A stretch of 64,000 nt of DNA from Pseudomonas sp. HMWF032 (GTDB lineage: Bacteria; Pseudomonadota; Gammaproteobacteria; Pseudomonadales; Pseudomonadaceae). The notes under the pieces are model-generated. The model worked only from the letters and a program-made list of their open reading frames with translations. It searched no databases and was not told where the DNA came from. Both the position numbers and the translations under genes were made by a program. Position 1 is the first letter of the stretch. Each line of letters begins with the position of its first letter. Location of the stretch: NCBI RefSeq assembly GCF_003060885.1, contig NZ_QAIG01000012.1, positions 183,885 to 247,884 of the forward strand, in the 5' to 3' direction. Below, piece by piece: positions 54,401 through 60,617 of the stretch.

Positions 54401-55203
54401 ACCGCTATGCCTATGGCTTTAACTCGCCGTTTAGCGGGACTGATCCAAGCGGGTATGTGTGGTGGAACCCCTTGGACTGGGGGGTAACCAATTCAATAAA
54501 GAGCGCATTCTCATCCGTATCGGGCAAGGTTTCGAACTTCAGTCTTGGTAGCCAGCTTGTCAGTCAGAGAACCATTAACTCATTTAATGGGTACGTAAAC
54601 AGTTCTATTGCCAGCTTTAAATCTGCAAGCCTAAAAGACGATACCATGAAGGCGCTAAGTACGTTGCCTGCTTCGAATCGGGCTGTAACCGTCGCCGGCT
54701 TCACTTCAACGTCATTACTTAAGTTGGGAGCAGTGATTGCTCCTGCCAAGTCACTTGCAGGGGAGGCAAGCACATTAGTGAAAGTAGCTCAAAACCCTAT
54801 GCGCTTAACTGATGTTCCTGCTATTCCACTAACAGCAGTTCCAGATGGACGAGCTTATAGCATAGCCTTTGAAACTATCTTGAGTCCTGCATCCTACCCC
54901 GGAGTAACTCGATATTTACACTTCAAAGAAGCAAATTTTGCTCTTGATGCTGCAATTCAAGCTGATATAGGATTAGCTGCGCATATGGAAAAGTTAGGTG
55001 TTAGTATTCCAAGATCATCTGCTGGGTCAATTATAGGAAAGTCACCGGCAGGATGGGTTTGGCATCATGAACTATCTGAGGGTGTTATGCGTCTCGTTCC
55101 AAAAACTCAGCACCCTGACATTCCGGGAGGGATATTCTGGGATGCTTTACATCCTAAAGGGGTGGGTGGATGGTCAATTTGGGGGAAAAAAACTCAGCCA
55201 TGA
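48415..55203 (+). CDS. secreted SpvB/FG-GAP/RHS polymorphic toxin with C-terminal WHH nuclease tip
   Basis: A 2262-residue toxin. A Sec signal peptide ends at SHALA (about residue 29). An SpvB-like domain (about 218-440) includes LTYSYPLTLPAGVNGLKPNL. Around and after it are at least nine Asp-rich FG-GAP/VCBS-like repeats such as DYNGDGVGDFYLA, DFNGDGIDDLLL and DFNGDGQDDLLLV, some inside a TcB-like middle region. From about 1220 to 1990 come YD/RHS repeats (YDALGRL, YDSLGRL), closed by the RHS core DPALGRFLSAD and DPSGY (2010-2014). The last 248 residues are a separate tip, with VWHHELSEGVMRLVPKTQH near 2215-2233 (W2216, H2217, H2218). These fit the WHH clan of HNH/endonuclease VII toxins, so it probably cuts DNA. 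The next gene overlaps the stop by four bases, as expected for its immunity gene. Its delivery is unknown. Confidence 0.88.
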   Translation: MKLTNGFGCVRFFLACVLSYLLVSHALAVEWSTDSHKVLKGDYNGDGVGDFYLAARPLPIVLPLNGITSLIVPRSHHDVVLLSGSHGSYTVVAPPDAATLKRVAWIEAGFSMLAGDFNGDGIDDLLLRPDALGQDGLLLTRNSTGVPSVAQVLNSLQLGIELSKAGNHQLRWVDVNGDGKADLLMTKAGVSNQVLLAGVSGFSTAQAQDSEAVVSDQPLTASAGGLAEGSVDVSLDGTLTYSYPLTLPAGVNGLKPNLSIQYANNQADGYLGTSWSLAGISAVSRCAASVAQDGFSGAPDGSSADKLCLDGQRLQLVSGTQLQPGSVYHTEQQSFVRVTVKGSGSDIYFEAQLKDGTTQVLGETLASRVVPIGSDKVQAWQLSSMRDAFNNKVEFTYKGQAGTLLPERISYAGAQIDFVYRDRSQTKSGYAFGGELRLEQLLQKITTSAPGGGAQREYVLGYEISNTTAPRISFLQHCATATSGQAKQCLEANKFTYGVENIGLDDKGKNLTAIKSFNSVWLGDDLLLDWNGDGINDLLSADWEALNVTFGSKDGLGQSTRVLTGGKGTGGNWAGRYFLSVNVLDSNSDGKSEILVLQADGLAQNRIKFSWRLLGSDGGNSEVVSWEGAELFSFDTSFSGLVNLSGSRLSVTKPAVLDFTHDGRADLLLPVNGQWRMFAGRPDLSVKFQDTLRMSGVSVSNTDIPWLSGFNLLADGTWQLLTAHVKNNNSYYSIVNIPRTGNINSAVKQDLDVPVSRSVVLDMNGDGNSDFVVPVGGGVYAYLNKGGLVSKDNFSRVALDVSADVFADDVFRTSNEDHIPRPMDYDGDGYQDLLLIEKTTNKYIVLRSLGKSFEKIDLDLAAVVASEYLGVSGVSSQAINCTDWKASIRAGTLAMLNAPEYAQYKNNINAMVRLIDAECRYIPSGSLNRPEHSLIGDFNGDGQDDLLLVDQYNGNYVWHAYTQLRKRPEWLRSITDSLGNQTQVNYGSINDPVLYQVGATTAFPEMNWRGSRDMVSSLKRSNGLGGFTETLYEYRDAKVNLLGRGFLGFATQIIKEPARQRVLTRTFKQQFPLIGALYEERLDVKGKLLSRRDFDYQSVAQNDGKVQFVAPQSIISEQFELDGSAVKTVVEQFNYDATTGSMLSQTTETRPSIGGAWVERSQVVRQYQHQMDSWLLGFITSETRTLEAAGAPAQTVITQRTPQAGTLAVASEVRFAGNPGLQQSISYSYDAQGNPTSVTTTTGNTGSQTQQLSNYQYQRFPGTLTNALGHVTQRSYDAGNGQVLSSTDPNGLTTSTSYDGFGRLLTQSNPDGSKQVTEYQSCSAICLSNERFRVSIQTQGAPWQRVHYDSLGRKLREAKHGFAGNDVYVDRQYDAFGRLTRETLPYAAGSAPLASLFSYDDLDRVIEVQAPSGAVVTNTYVTRSGGGNRLSKARQFSREGQIENQLEVRDYDAAGRLVLSTNAANSAQAVSIAYQYDGAGNLLRTQINSDPRTAVVMTYDLAGNRITQHDPNSGLMSYRYDALGRVREVLAPGVGTTQSYDALGRLIARQDYQGEQQVDASTWAYDSGNKAIGKLTGLFKADGSFVQGYVYDSLGRLQARGTDITVGGESKNYTTSYGYDAFSRPLTTTWASGFGLRLRYNAQGYLEGESSLDGSQIYRSIEAQNPRGQNTRVSYGNGVVSDYRYDDANGGLKELDSSGSAGVLQQLRYSYDPIGLLTSREDLRGGYREHFDYDALQRLSASQRQLGSTTQVDSYAYDVLGNLLSTPDIGAVNYAQYDASAQASCTALGAVAQPGPHAALQSSQGAYCYDARGNQIAGPNRSISYSVDNKPLVITHNGQTSEFRYDPDRKRFYQSTSARTTYYLDEGQFEEVHANGQVLQNTYASGYLQHQKTLSNDTSSLKYKLNDQLGSVDVVLDAQGQVLERLAYAPFGGRRGADWSNNAAPMQESRRGFTGHEHLEESSLIHMNGRIYDPALGRFLSADIVYQDATNAQMFNRYAYGFNSPFSGTDPSGYVWWNPLDWGVTNSIKSAFSSVSGKVSNFSLGSQLVSQRTINSFNGYVNSSIASFKSASLKDDTMKALSTLPASNRAVTVAGFTSTSLLKLGAVIAPAKSLAGEASTLVKVAQNPMRLTDVPAIPLTAVPDGRAYSIAFETILSPASYPGVTRYLHFKEANFALDAAIQADIGLAAHMEKLGVSIPRSSAGSIIGKSPAGWVWHHELSEGVMRLVPKTQHPDIPGGIFWDALHPKGVGGWSIWGKKTQP

Positions 55204-55520
55204 AACTAGTAGAATTGGTTGCTTATTTTCGAAAAGGCGGAAGCTTTCGTGAATTTTGCAGGGAGCAAGGAATTAGAGATGAATCAGAAGTGGTAGAAAT
55301 ATATGCTGAGGAGCCTGTAAATATTAACTCAGTCCTGAATTTCTTTCCTATAGAGGAAACAGGAGGGTGCGTAAGTTTTGAATTTAATGGTCGAAAGTAT
55401 GAGAATTTATTTGATTTTTTTTACTTTCTAGATGTCATGGAGGGTGCGAAGAGCCAAATTGAGCTTTCTGATCTTGAGCTCGCTGATAAAATCTTTGCTT
55501 ATGCTGTCAAGGACGCCTGA
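55200..55520 (+). CDS. probable immunity protein to the RHS nuclease tip
   Basis: A 106-residue acidic soluble protein, starting MKLVELVAYFRKGGSFREFC, without signal peptide or membrane segment. I do not recognise the family. The call rests on position: its ATG overlaps the toxin stop (ATGA), it shares the AT-rich composition of the toxin tip, and it is small and acidic like other nuclease immunity proteins. A cytoplasmic place fits protection against a DNase. An alternative in-frame ATG at 55170 would add ten residues but lies inside the toxin gene. No terminator was found after it. Confidence 0.75.
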   Translation: MKLVELVAYFRKGGSFREFCREQGIRDESEVVEIYAEEPVNINSVLNFFPIEETGGCVSFEFNGRKYENLFDFFYFLDVMEGAKSQIELSDLELADKIFAYAVKDA

Positions 55521-55970
55521 TCCCGCCTTAAGGTCAATAGAGGTGGGCGCGACTACGTACAAGAAAATTGTGGCCTATTCCTATGGTTAGTCGGTGGCCA
55601 TTAAATTCAGGTTTATTAATTAAGCTGCGGTGTGAAAAATATCTCCCTGTATCTCAGGGGTAGGGTTCTGATGATTTATTTAGTAAGTGTTGCTGGATGT
55701 ATTTAATTTGGAGGCGAAGAGATATGCCATTGATGGCGGTGGGCATGGTTTTTAATTGAGTCGGTGTCTTCTGCTGGTGAGTATGGAGGCTGTAAAGATT
55801 CTTACGCTGCAATCTAAGTAACTGCTTTGCTTTTTAGTGGGTTTGGTGATTTTTAATATATAGCAAGGGGTGGTGTCCGGTGAGTTACAGTTTTAGTTAA
55901 GTTTCTCTGGGTCTGAATTATTGATTAATTTAGATTTTATGTCGATAGTTTTACTATGTGGGAGTGCTAA
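55521..55970 (+). other. AT-rich stretch without an intact gene
   Basis: 450 bases with many stops in all frames. One short open stretch (about 55687-55755) would encode LLDVFNLEAKRYAIDGGGHG and then stop, without its own start. It could be the worn end of a former toxin tip, but it is too short to identify. No promoter, terminator or repeat stands out. Confidence 0.5.
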
Positions 55971-56318
55971 ATGAAGAACTCATGGCTGGGAAGCGGGTTG
56001 GCTGGCGTTGCATTGTTTGGTTGTGTTGTAGTAGGTTCTGCCTATGCTGCAGATGAGATGAGTCAGTATCGCGAAGTGGAACGTATTCAGTATTCTGCCA
56101 AGTCAAAAACAGTCTATTTTACTGCCAAGCCGGCAGGCTGGGGGGCCGTCTCTTGTCCAAATGCCACATACGCCTATGCGGTTGAGTCAGAGACGCCTGG
56201 GTTGAATACACTTATCTCGCTTGTAATGCAGGCGAAAGCAACTGGCAGCACCGTGGCTTTTACAGGCGAATGTACGGGTGGTGATTACTACAAAGTGCAT
56301 TACGTATTTGCCAAGTAA
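55971..56318 (+). CDS. small secreted protein with one probable disulfide, function unknown
   Basis: 115 residues with a clear Sec signal peptide (cut after SAYA, about residue 26). The mature part of about 89 residues has just two cysteines, in AVSCPNATYAY and FTGECTGGDYY, which probably form a disulfide. The alternating polar and hydrophobic pattern suggests a small beta-barrel. I do not recognise the family. The ATG follows GGGAGTGCTAA. It shares the low GC of the toxin block and is probably part of the same accessory region. A role with the toxin is only a guess. Confidence 0.7.
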   Translation: MKNSWLGSGLAGVALFGCVVVGSAYAADEMSQYREVERIQYSAKSKTVYFTAKPAGWGAVSCPNATYAYAVESETPGLNTLISLVMQAKATGSTVAFTGECTGGDYYKVHYVFAK

Positions 56319-56366
56319 CTGGTAAGGCGTGCTTAGGTGCATTTAAGGTTTCTGTAGCGCGACAAC

Positions 56367-56400
56367 TTGTCATCTTGCGTTCATCTGCCTGCTCTAGCCT
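56367..56400 (+). promoter_or_regulatory. PHO-box-like promoter
   Basis: TTGTCAT (56367-56373) and CGTTCAT (56378-56384) are spaced in the 11-base phase of a PhoB box (consensus CTGTCAT, six of seven and five of seven matches). Ten bases later comes TAGCCT (56395-56400), a poor -10 at the right distance. Confidence 0.4.
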
Positions 56401-56464
56401 GATCGGCATGCTCTTTGTTTATGTAATGAGCGGTTGCTGACATATCGAGTGGGAGGAACAGGCA

Positions 56465-56551
56465 ATGGATGATTATCAAGAAGAGCTGCTGGAAGCGCGC
56501 GCCACCGAGCTGGATGTGCCGGAGCGTGACGAAGACGCCACCGAACTCTGA
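56465..56551 (+). CDS. 28-residue acidic mini-protein
   Basis: A short gene encoding 28 residues, starting MDDYQEELLEARATELD, rich in Asp and Glu. The start has a strong ribosome site, GGGAGGAACAGGCA. It converges on the AraC gene, ending 14 bases from that gene's stop. Codon use fits the core genome and not the AT-rich block. I believe similar small frames occur in other pseudomonads but cannot confirm it here. Function unknown; a phosphate-regulated promoter is possible. Confidence 0.55.
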   Translation: MDDYQEELLEARATELDVPERDEDATEL

Positions 56552-56565
56552 TCCTTTTAGTGCTG

Positions 56566-57603
56566 TTAGAGCGCTCGGCGCTGCTCGCGGCGATATTCGC
56601 CTGGGGTTTGCTGATTCCAGCGTTTGAACGCACGTTGGAAGGCTTCGGCGGAGGCAAAACCAAGCAGGTAGGCGATTTCGCCGAAGGCCAGTTCGGTGTC
56701 ACGGATATAGGCCATGGCCAGGTCGCGGCGGGTGTCGTTGAGGATGCTGCGAAACTGCGTGCCTTCCTCGGCCAGCTTGCGCCGCAGGGTCCAGGTCGGT
56801 AGCTGTAAGCGCGCCGCTACTTCGGCGAGGTCCGGTTCGCGGCCGTGCAGCAGCGGGCCGAGCAACTGAGTAATGCGCTCGCGCAAGTTGCGGGTGCGGG
56901 TCAACTGCGTCAGTTCCCGTTCACAGATTTCTAGCAAGTGCCGCCAGGTGCTCGGACAGTGTTCGGGGTTCCGTAAGTTCAGGCTCTGCTGGCTCAGGCG
57001 CAGCTGGTTGTGCTCACTGGCAAACTCTATTGGGCAGGCAAACAATTCGCTGTACTGCGCAGCATAAACGGGCGCGGGAAATTCAATCTGCACTTTCTCC
57101 ACGGGCAGCGTCTGCTGCGCCAGCTTGCTGAGCTGTTGCGTCCAGCTGGCCAGCACCGAGTCGACCACGAAGCGGTTGTAGGCGTTGTACGGGCTGATCG
57201 AATAGAAGCGCAGCCAGGCGCCCTGAGCGTCTTCATGCAGACTGGATTGGCCACGGTAGTTGCTGGCATACAGCGGCTCAAAGCGAATCAGCGCGCGCGC
57301 CGCTTCCCGCACGGTCGGTGCCTGCATCGCCGTCACGCCAGCCAGGCCCAGTTGGCTCAGGCGGCTGGTTTGCCCCATCAGCAGGCCAAGGCCGGGTTCG
57401 CCGCATTGCTGGATGGCGCTATGGCCCAGGCGCATATAACGCGGGATCGACAGCCGCGCGCGCGGTTCGGCCAGGCGCGCGGCATCCAGGCCATAACTGT
57501 CGAGCAGCGGTTGTGGATCCTGGGCGCAATGGCGCATGGCATCGGCCAGGCTATCGACAAAGCCGACGGAAAGATCGCCCAGTTTGACCCGTGTGCTTTT
57601 CAT
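56566..57603 (-). CDS. AraC-family transcriptional regulator divergent from fadH
   Basis: 345 residues, with an N-terminal arabinose-binding-like domain of the OruR/ArgR-like AraC group (about 20-215) and a C-terminal double helix-turn-helix (about 235-340) with PDLAEVAARLQLPTWTLRRK and ELAFGEIAYLLGFASAEAFQ. ATG at 57601-57603 is preferred (MKSTRVKLGDLSVGF); the frame runs open to 57675. It is divergent from fadH with 220 bases between, so it is the likely regulator of that gene. The effector is unknown. Confidence 0.9.
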   Translation of the reverse strand: MKSTRVKLGDLSVGFVDSLADAMRHCAQDPQPLLDSYGLDAARLAEPRARLSIPRYMRLGHSAIQQCGEPGLGLLMGQTSRLSQLGLAGVTAMQAPTVREAARALIRFEPLYASNYRGQSSLHEDAQGAWLRFYSISPYNAYNRFVVDSVLASWTQQLSKLAQQTLPVEKVQIEFPAPVYAAQYSELFACPIEFASEHNQLRLSQQSLNLRNPEHCPSTWRHLLEICERELTQLTRTRNLRERITQLLGPLLHGREPDLAEVAARLQLPTWTLRRKLAEEGTQFRSILNDTRRDLAMAYIRDTELAFGEIAYLLGFASAEAFQRAFKRWNQQTPGEYRREQRRAL

Positions 57604-57823
57604 TGCCCGGTTCTGCCTTGTTTTGCTCAGGTGGTGCAATGGCGTCAGGGTAGGTAAGTGCCAGGGCTTTGCCAAGCTGCACTGCTATTTATGATCAATA
57701 AGTTGTTATTTTTAGTCATTGAGACGTCCGGCCCGGCTGATTATCGTCTAGACCCTATCGACCGCACCCAGCAAGAGGCTGCGGCATTTCCGTGAACAGC
57801 CAACACCCGATGTGGAGATTTTC

Positions 57824-59857
57824 ATGACTGCTCAGTACCCCCACCTGCTGGCCCCGCTCGATCTGGGCTTTACCACGCTGAAGAACCGTACCCTGATGGG
57901 TTCGATGCACACCGGGCTGGAAGAAAAGCCGAATGGTTTTGAGCGCATGGCGGCCTACTTCGCCGAGCGCGCCCGTGGCGGTGTTGGCCTGATGGTGACG
58001 GGTGGTATCGGCCCGAATGATGAGGGCGGCGTGTATTCCGGCGCAGCTAAACTGACCACTCCGGAAGAGGCGGAAAAGCACAAGATCGTGACCCGCGCCG
58101 TGCACGAAGCCGATGGCAAGATCTGCATGCAGATTCTCCACGCTGGCCGTTATGCCTACAGCCCGAAATCGGTCGCGCCGAGCGCGATTCAGGCGCCGAT
58201 CAACCCGTTTAAGCCCAAAGAGCTGGACGAGGAGGGCATCGAGAAGCAGATTCTGGATTTCATCAACTGCTCCGTGTTGGCCCAGCAGGCCGAGTACGAC
58301 GGTGTGGAGATCATGGGTTCGGAAGGTTATTTCATTAACCAGTTCCTCGCTGCTCATACCAACCACCGTACCGACCGTTGGGGTGGTAGCTACGAAAACC
58401 GCATGCGCTTGCCGGTGGAGATCGTCCGCCGCGTGCGTGAGGCCGTTGGCCCTAACTTCATCATCATCTATCGCCTGTCGATGCTGGATCTGGTTGAAGG
58501 CGGCAGCACCTGGGACGAGATCGTCCTGTTGGCCAAAGCCATCGAAAAAGCCGGCGCGACCCTGATCAACACCGGTATTGGCTGGCACGAAGCGCGTATC
58601 CCGACCATCGCCACCAAGGTACCGCGTGCGGCCTTCACCAAGGTTACCGCCAAGCTGCGCGGCGAGGTCGGCATTCCGCTGATCACCACCAACCGCATCA
58701 ACACCCCGGAAGTGGCTGAGCAGGTGCTGGCTGAAGGCGACGCAGACATGGTCTCAATGGCGCGCCCATTCCTCGCCGACCCGGACTTTGTCAACAAGGC
58801 CGCTGCCGGTCGCAGTGATGAGATCAACACCTGCATCGGCTGTAACCAGGCCTGTCTGGACCACACCTTCGGCGGCAAGCTGACCAGCTGCCTGGTCAAC
58901 CCGCGCGCCTGCCATGAGACCGAGCTGAACTACATCCCGACCACCACGGTGAAAAAAATCGCCGTGGTCGGCGCTGGCCCTGCCGGGTTGTCCGCGGCCA
59001 CGGTTGCTGCCGAGCGTGGCCACAGCGTGACCCTGTTCGATTCGGCCAGCGAGATTGGCGGCCAGTTCAACGTGGCCAAGCGTGTGCCGGGCAAGGAAGA
59101 GTTCTTTGAAACCTTGCGCTACTTCAAGCGCAAGCTGGAAACCACGGGTGTCGATCTGCGCCTGAACACCCGCGTATCGGCCGATGACCTGGCCAAGGGT
59201 GGCTACGACGAAATCATTCTGGCCACCGGTATTGCGCCGCGCACCCCAGCCATTCCGGGCATCGAGCACGCCAAGGTGATCAGCTACCTGGACGCCATTC
59301 TGCAGCGCAAGCCAGTCGGCCAGAAAGTGGCGGTGATTGGTGCGGGCGGCATTGGCTTCGACGTTTCCGAGTTCATCACTCATCAAGGCGAAGCGACCAG
59401 CCTCAACCGCGACGAGTTCTGGAAGGAGTGGGGCATCGACACCGCCCTGGAAGCCCGCGGTGGTGTTGCGGGCGTGCAGGCCCATCCGCATCCGGCGGCG
59501 CGTGAGGTGTTCCTGCTGCAGCGCAAAAAATCCAAGGTCGGCGACGGCTTGGGCAAAACCACTGGCTGGATTCACCGCACCGGCCTGAAGAACAAGAACG
59601 TGCAGATGCTCAACGCGGTCGAGTACCTCAAGGTCGACGACGCCGGCCTGCATATCAGCATCGCCGGTGGCGAGCCGCAGGTATTGCCGGTGGATACGGT
59701 GATCGTCTGCGCCGGTCAGGACCCGCTGCGTGAACTGCAGGAAGGCCTGGAAAACGCCGGCCAGGTCGTGCACCTGATTGGCGGTGCCGATGTCGCCAGC
59801 GAGCTGGATGCCAAGCGCGCAATCAACCAGGGCTCGCGCCTCGCTGCCGAACTCTGA
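57824..59857 (+). CDS. fadH: 2,4-dienoyl-CoA reductase (NADPH), FadH type
   Basis: Reduces 2,4-dienoyl-CoA during oxidation of unsaturated fatty acids. 677 residues: an old-yellow-enzyme FMN barrel (about 1-330), a 4Fe-4S cluster bound by C337, C340, C344 and C356 (CIGCNQACLDH, SCLVNP), and FAD and NADPH Rossmann domains with VVGAGPAGLSAATVAAERGH and VAVIGAGGIGFDVSEF. The cysteine spacing is that of E. coli FadH. ATG at 57824 follows TGGAGATTTTC; a GTG twelve bases upstream is unlikely. Divergent from the AraC regulator; followed by a terminator. Confidence 0.95.
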   Translation: MTAQYPHLLAPLDLGFTTLKNRTLMGSMHTGLEEKPNGFERMAAYFAERARGGVGLMVTGGIGPNDEGGVYSGAAKLTTPEEAEKHKIVTRAVHEADGKICMQILHAGRYAYSPKSVAPSAIQAPINPFKPKELDEEGIEKQILDFINCSVLAQQAEYDGVEIMGSEGYFINQFLAAHTNHRTDRWGGSYENRMRLPVEIVRRVREAVGPNFIIIYRLSMLDLVEGGSTWDEIVLLAKAIEKAGATLINTGIGWHEARIPTIATKVPRAAFTKVTAKLRGEVGIPLITTNRINTPEVAEQVLAEGDADMVSMARPFLADPDFVNKAAAGRSDEINTCIGCNQACLDHTFGGKLTSCLVNPRACHETELNYIPTTTVKKIAVVGAGPAGLSAATVAAERGHSVTLFDSASEIGGQFNVAKRVPGKEEFFETLRYFKRKLETTGVDLRLNTRVSADDLAKGGYDEIILATGIAPRTPAIPGIEHAKVISYLDAILQRKPVGQKVAVIGAGGIGFDVSEFITHQGEATSLNRDEFWKEWGIDTALEARGGVAGVQAHPHPAAREVFLLQRKKSKVGDGLGKTTGWIHRTGLKNKNVQMLNAVEYLKVDDAGLHISIAGGEPQVLPVDTVIVCAGQDPLRELQEGLENAGQVVHLIGGADVASELDAKRAINQGSRLAAEL

Positions 59858-59865
59858 TAACAGAC

Positions 59866-59889
59866 GCCCCGCCTTGTGCGGGGCTTTTT
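59866..59889 (+). terminator. rho-independent terminator after fadH
   Basis: Perfect seven-base stem GCCCCGC / GCGGGGC with loop CTTGT and TTTTT. Confidence 0.92.
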
Positions 59890-59920
59890 GCATGTGGCTC
59901 ACAACAATAAGGAGAAGCCC

Positions 59921-60352
59921 GTGACTGAGAATGCTCAACTGCAACCGGCCGCCGCTGCCACCCTGGCGCGCTGGCACACCCTGATGCAGAACAATGACTT
60001 GAGTCCGTTGCCTGAACTCTTGCACCCGCAGGCGGTGTTCCGCTCGCCCATGGCGTACAAGCCTTATGCCGGCGCACCCGTGGTGTCGCTGATTTTGAAT
60101 ACGGTGAGCAAGGTGTTTGTCGACTTTGCTTACCACCGCGAGCTGGCCAGTGCTGATGGCCTCAACGTGGTGCTGGAGTTCAGCGCCAAGGTGGGGGAGC
60201 GCGAGCTCAAAGGCATCGACATGATTCGCTTTGATGAAAGCGGCAAGATTGTCGATTTCGAAGTAATGGTTCGCCCCATGAGCGGCCTGCAGGCCTTGGG
60301 TGATGAAATGGGCCGACGCCTGGCCCCTTTTCTGGCGGCGGCCAAAGCCTGA
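59921..60352 (+). CDS. NTF2-like / SnoaL-fold protein
   Basis: 143 residues with the cone-shaped NTF2-like fold: an N-terminal helix (LARWHTLMQNNDLSPLPELL), then strands with HPQAVFRSPMAYKPYAG and the C-terminal ELKGIDMIRFDESGKIVDFEV. GTG at 59921 with AAGGAGAAGCC before it is the start. Such folds bind small ligands or act as isomerases or cyclases; the ligand is unknown. It may work with fadH, but a terminator lies between them. Confidence 0.75.
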   Translation: MTENAQLQPAAAATLARWHTLMQNNDLSPLPELLHPQAVFRSPMAYKPYAGAPVVSLILNTVSKVFVDFAYHRELASADGLNVVLEFSAKVGERELKGIDMIRFDESGKIVDFEVMVRPMSGLQALGDEMGRRLAPFLAAAKA

Positions 60353-60617
60353 CGCGTTGCACCAAATCCATCACAGTTTCGCCCTGTCGGTCGGTTTTTA
60401 GCGGCTGGCTGTCAGGGTGACTGCCAACCCAGTCACATTGCTGGCCTTGGTTTATCCCCTAGACTTGCCTGAGCTAAGGGTGCAGCGTCTGCTCCGCAGG
60501 TCTTGCTTGGCCCGTCAGAATGTTGTCAGTCTTGCTATGCGCGCCAATTTTTGCGCAGCATGTGCACGATGCGTCACAGCTGAGCGGATCGTGCCGTTTC
60601 GGCCTAGAGGAAAACCA

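Noticed and set aside
48415..55203. Insecticidal Tc toxin complex (TcB/TcC)
   Set aside because: SpvB, FG-GAP and RHS parts resemble TcB-TcC, but no TcA gene is present and the protein has its own signal peptide, so I call it an RHS polymorphic toxin.
47892..56464. tRNA-Asp-integrated genomic island with att sites
   Set aside because: I looked for a second copy of the tRNA-Asp 3' end on the right side and for an integrase; neither is visible.
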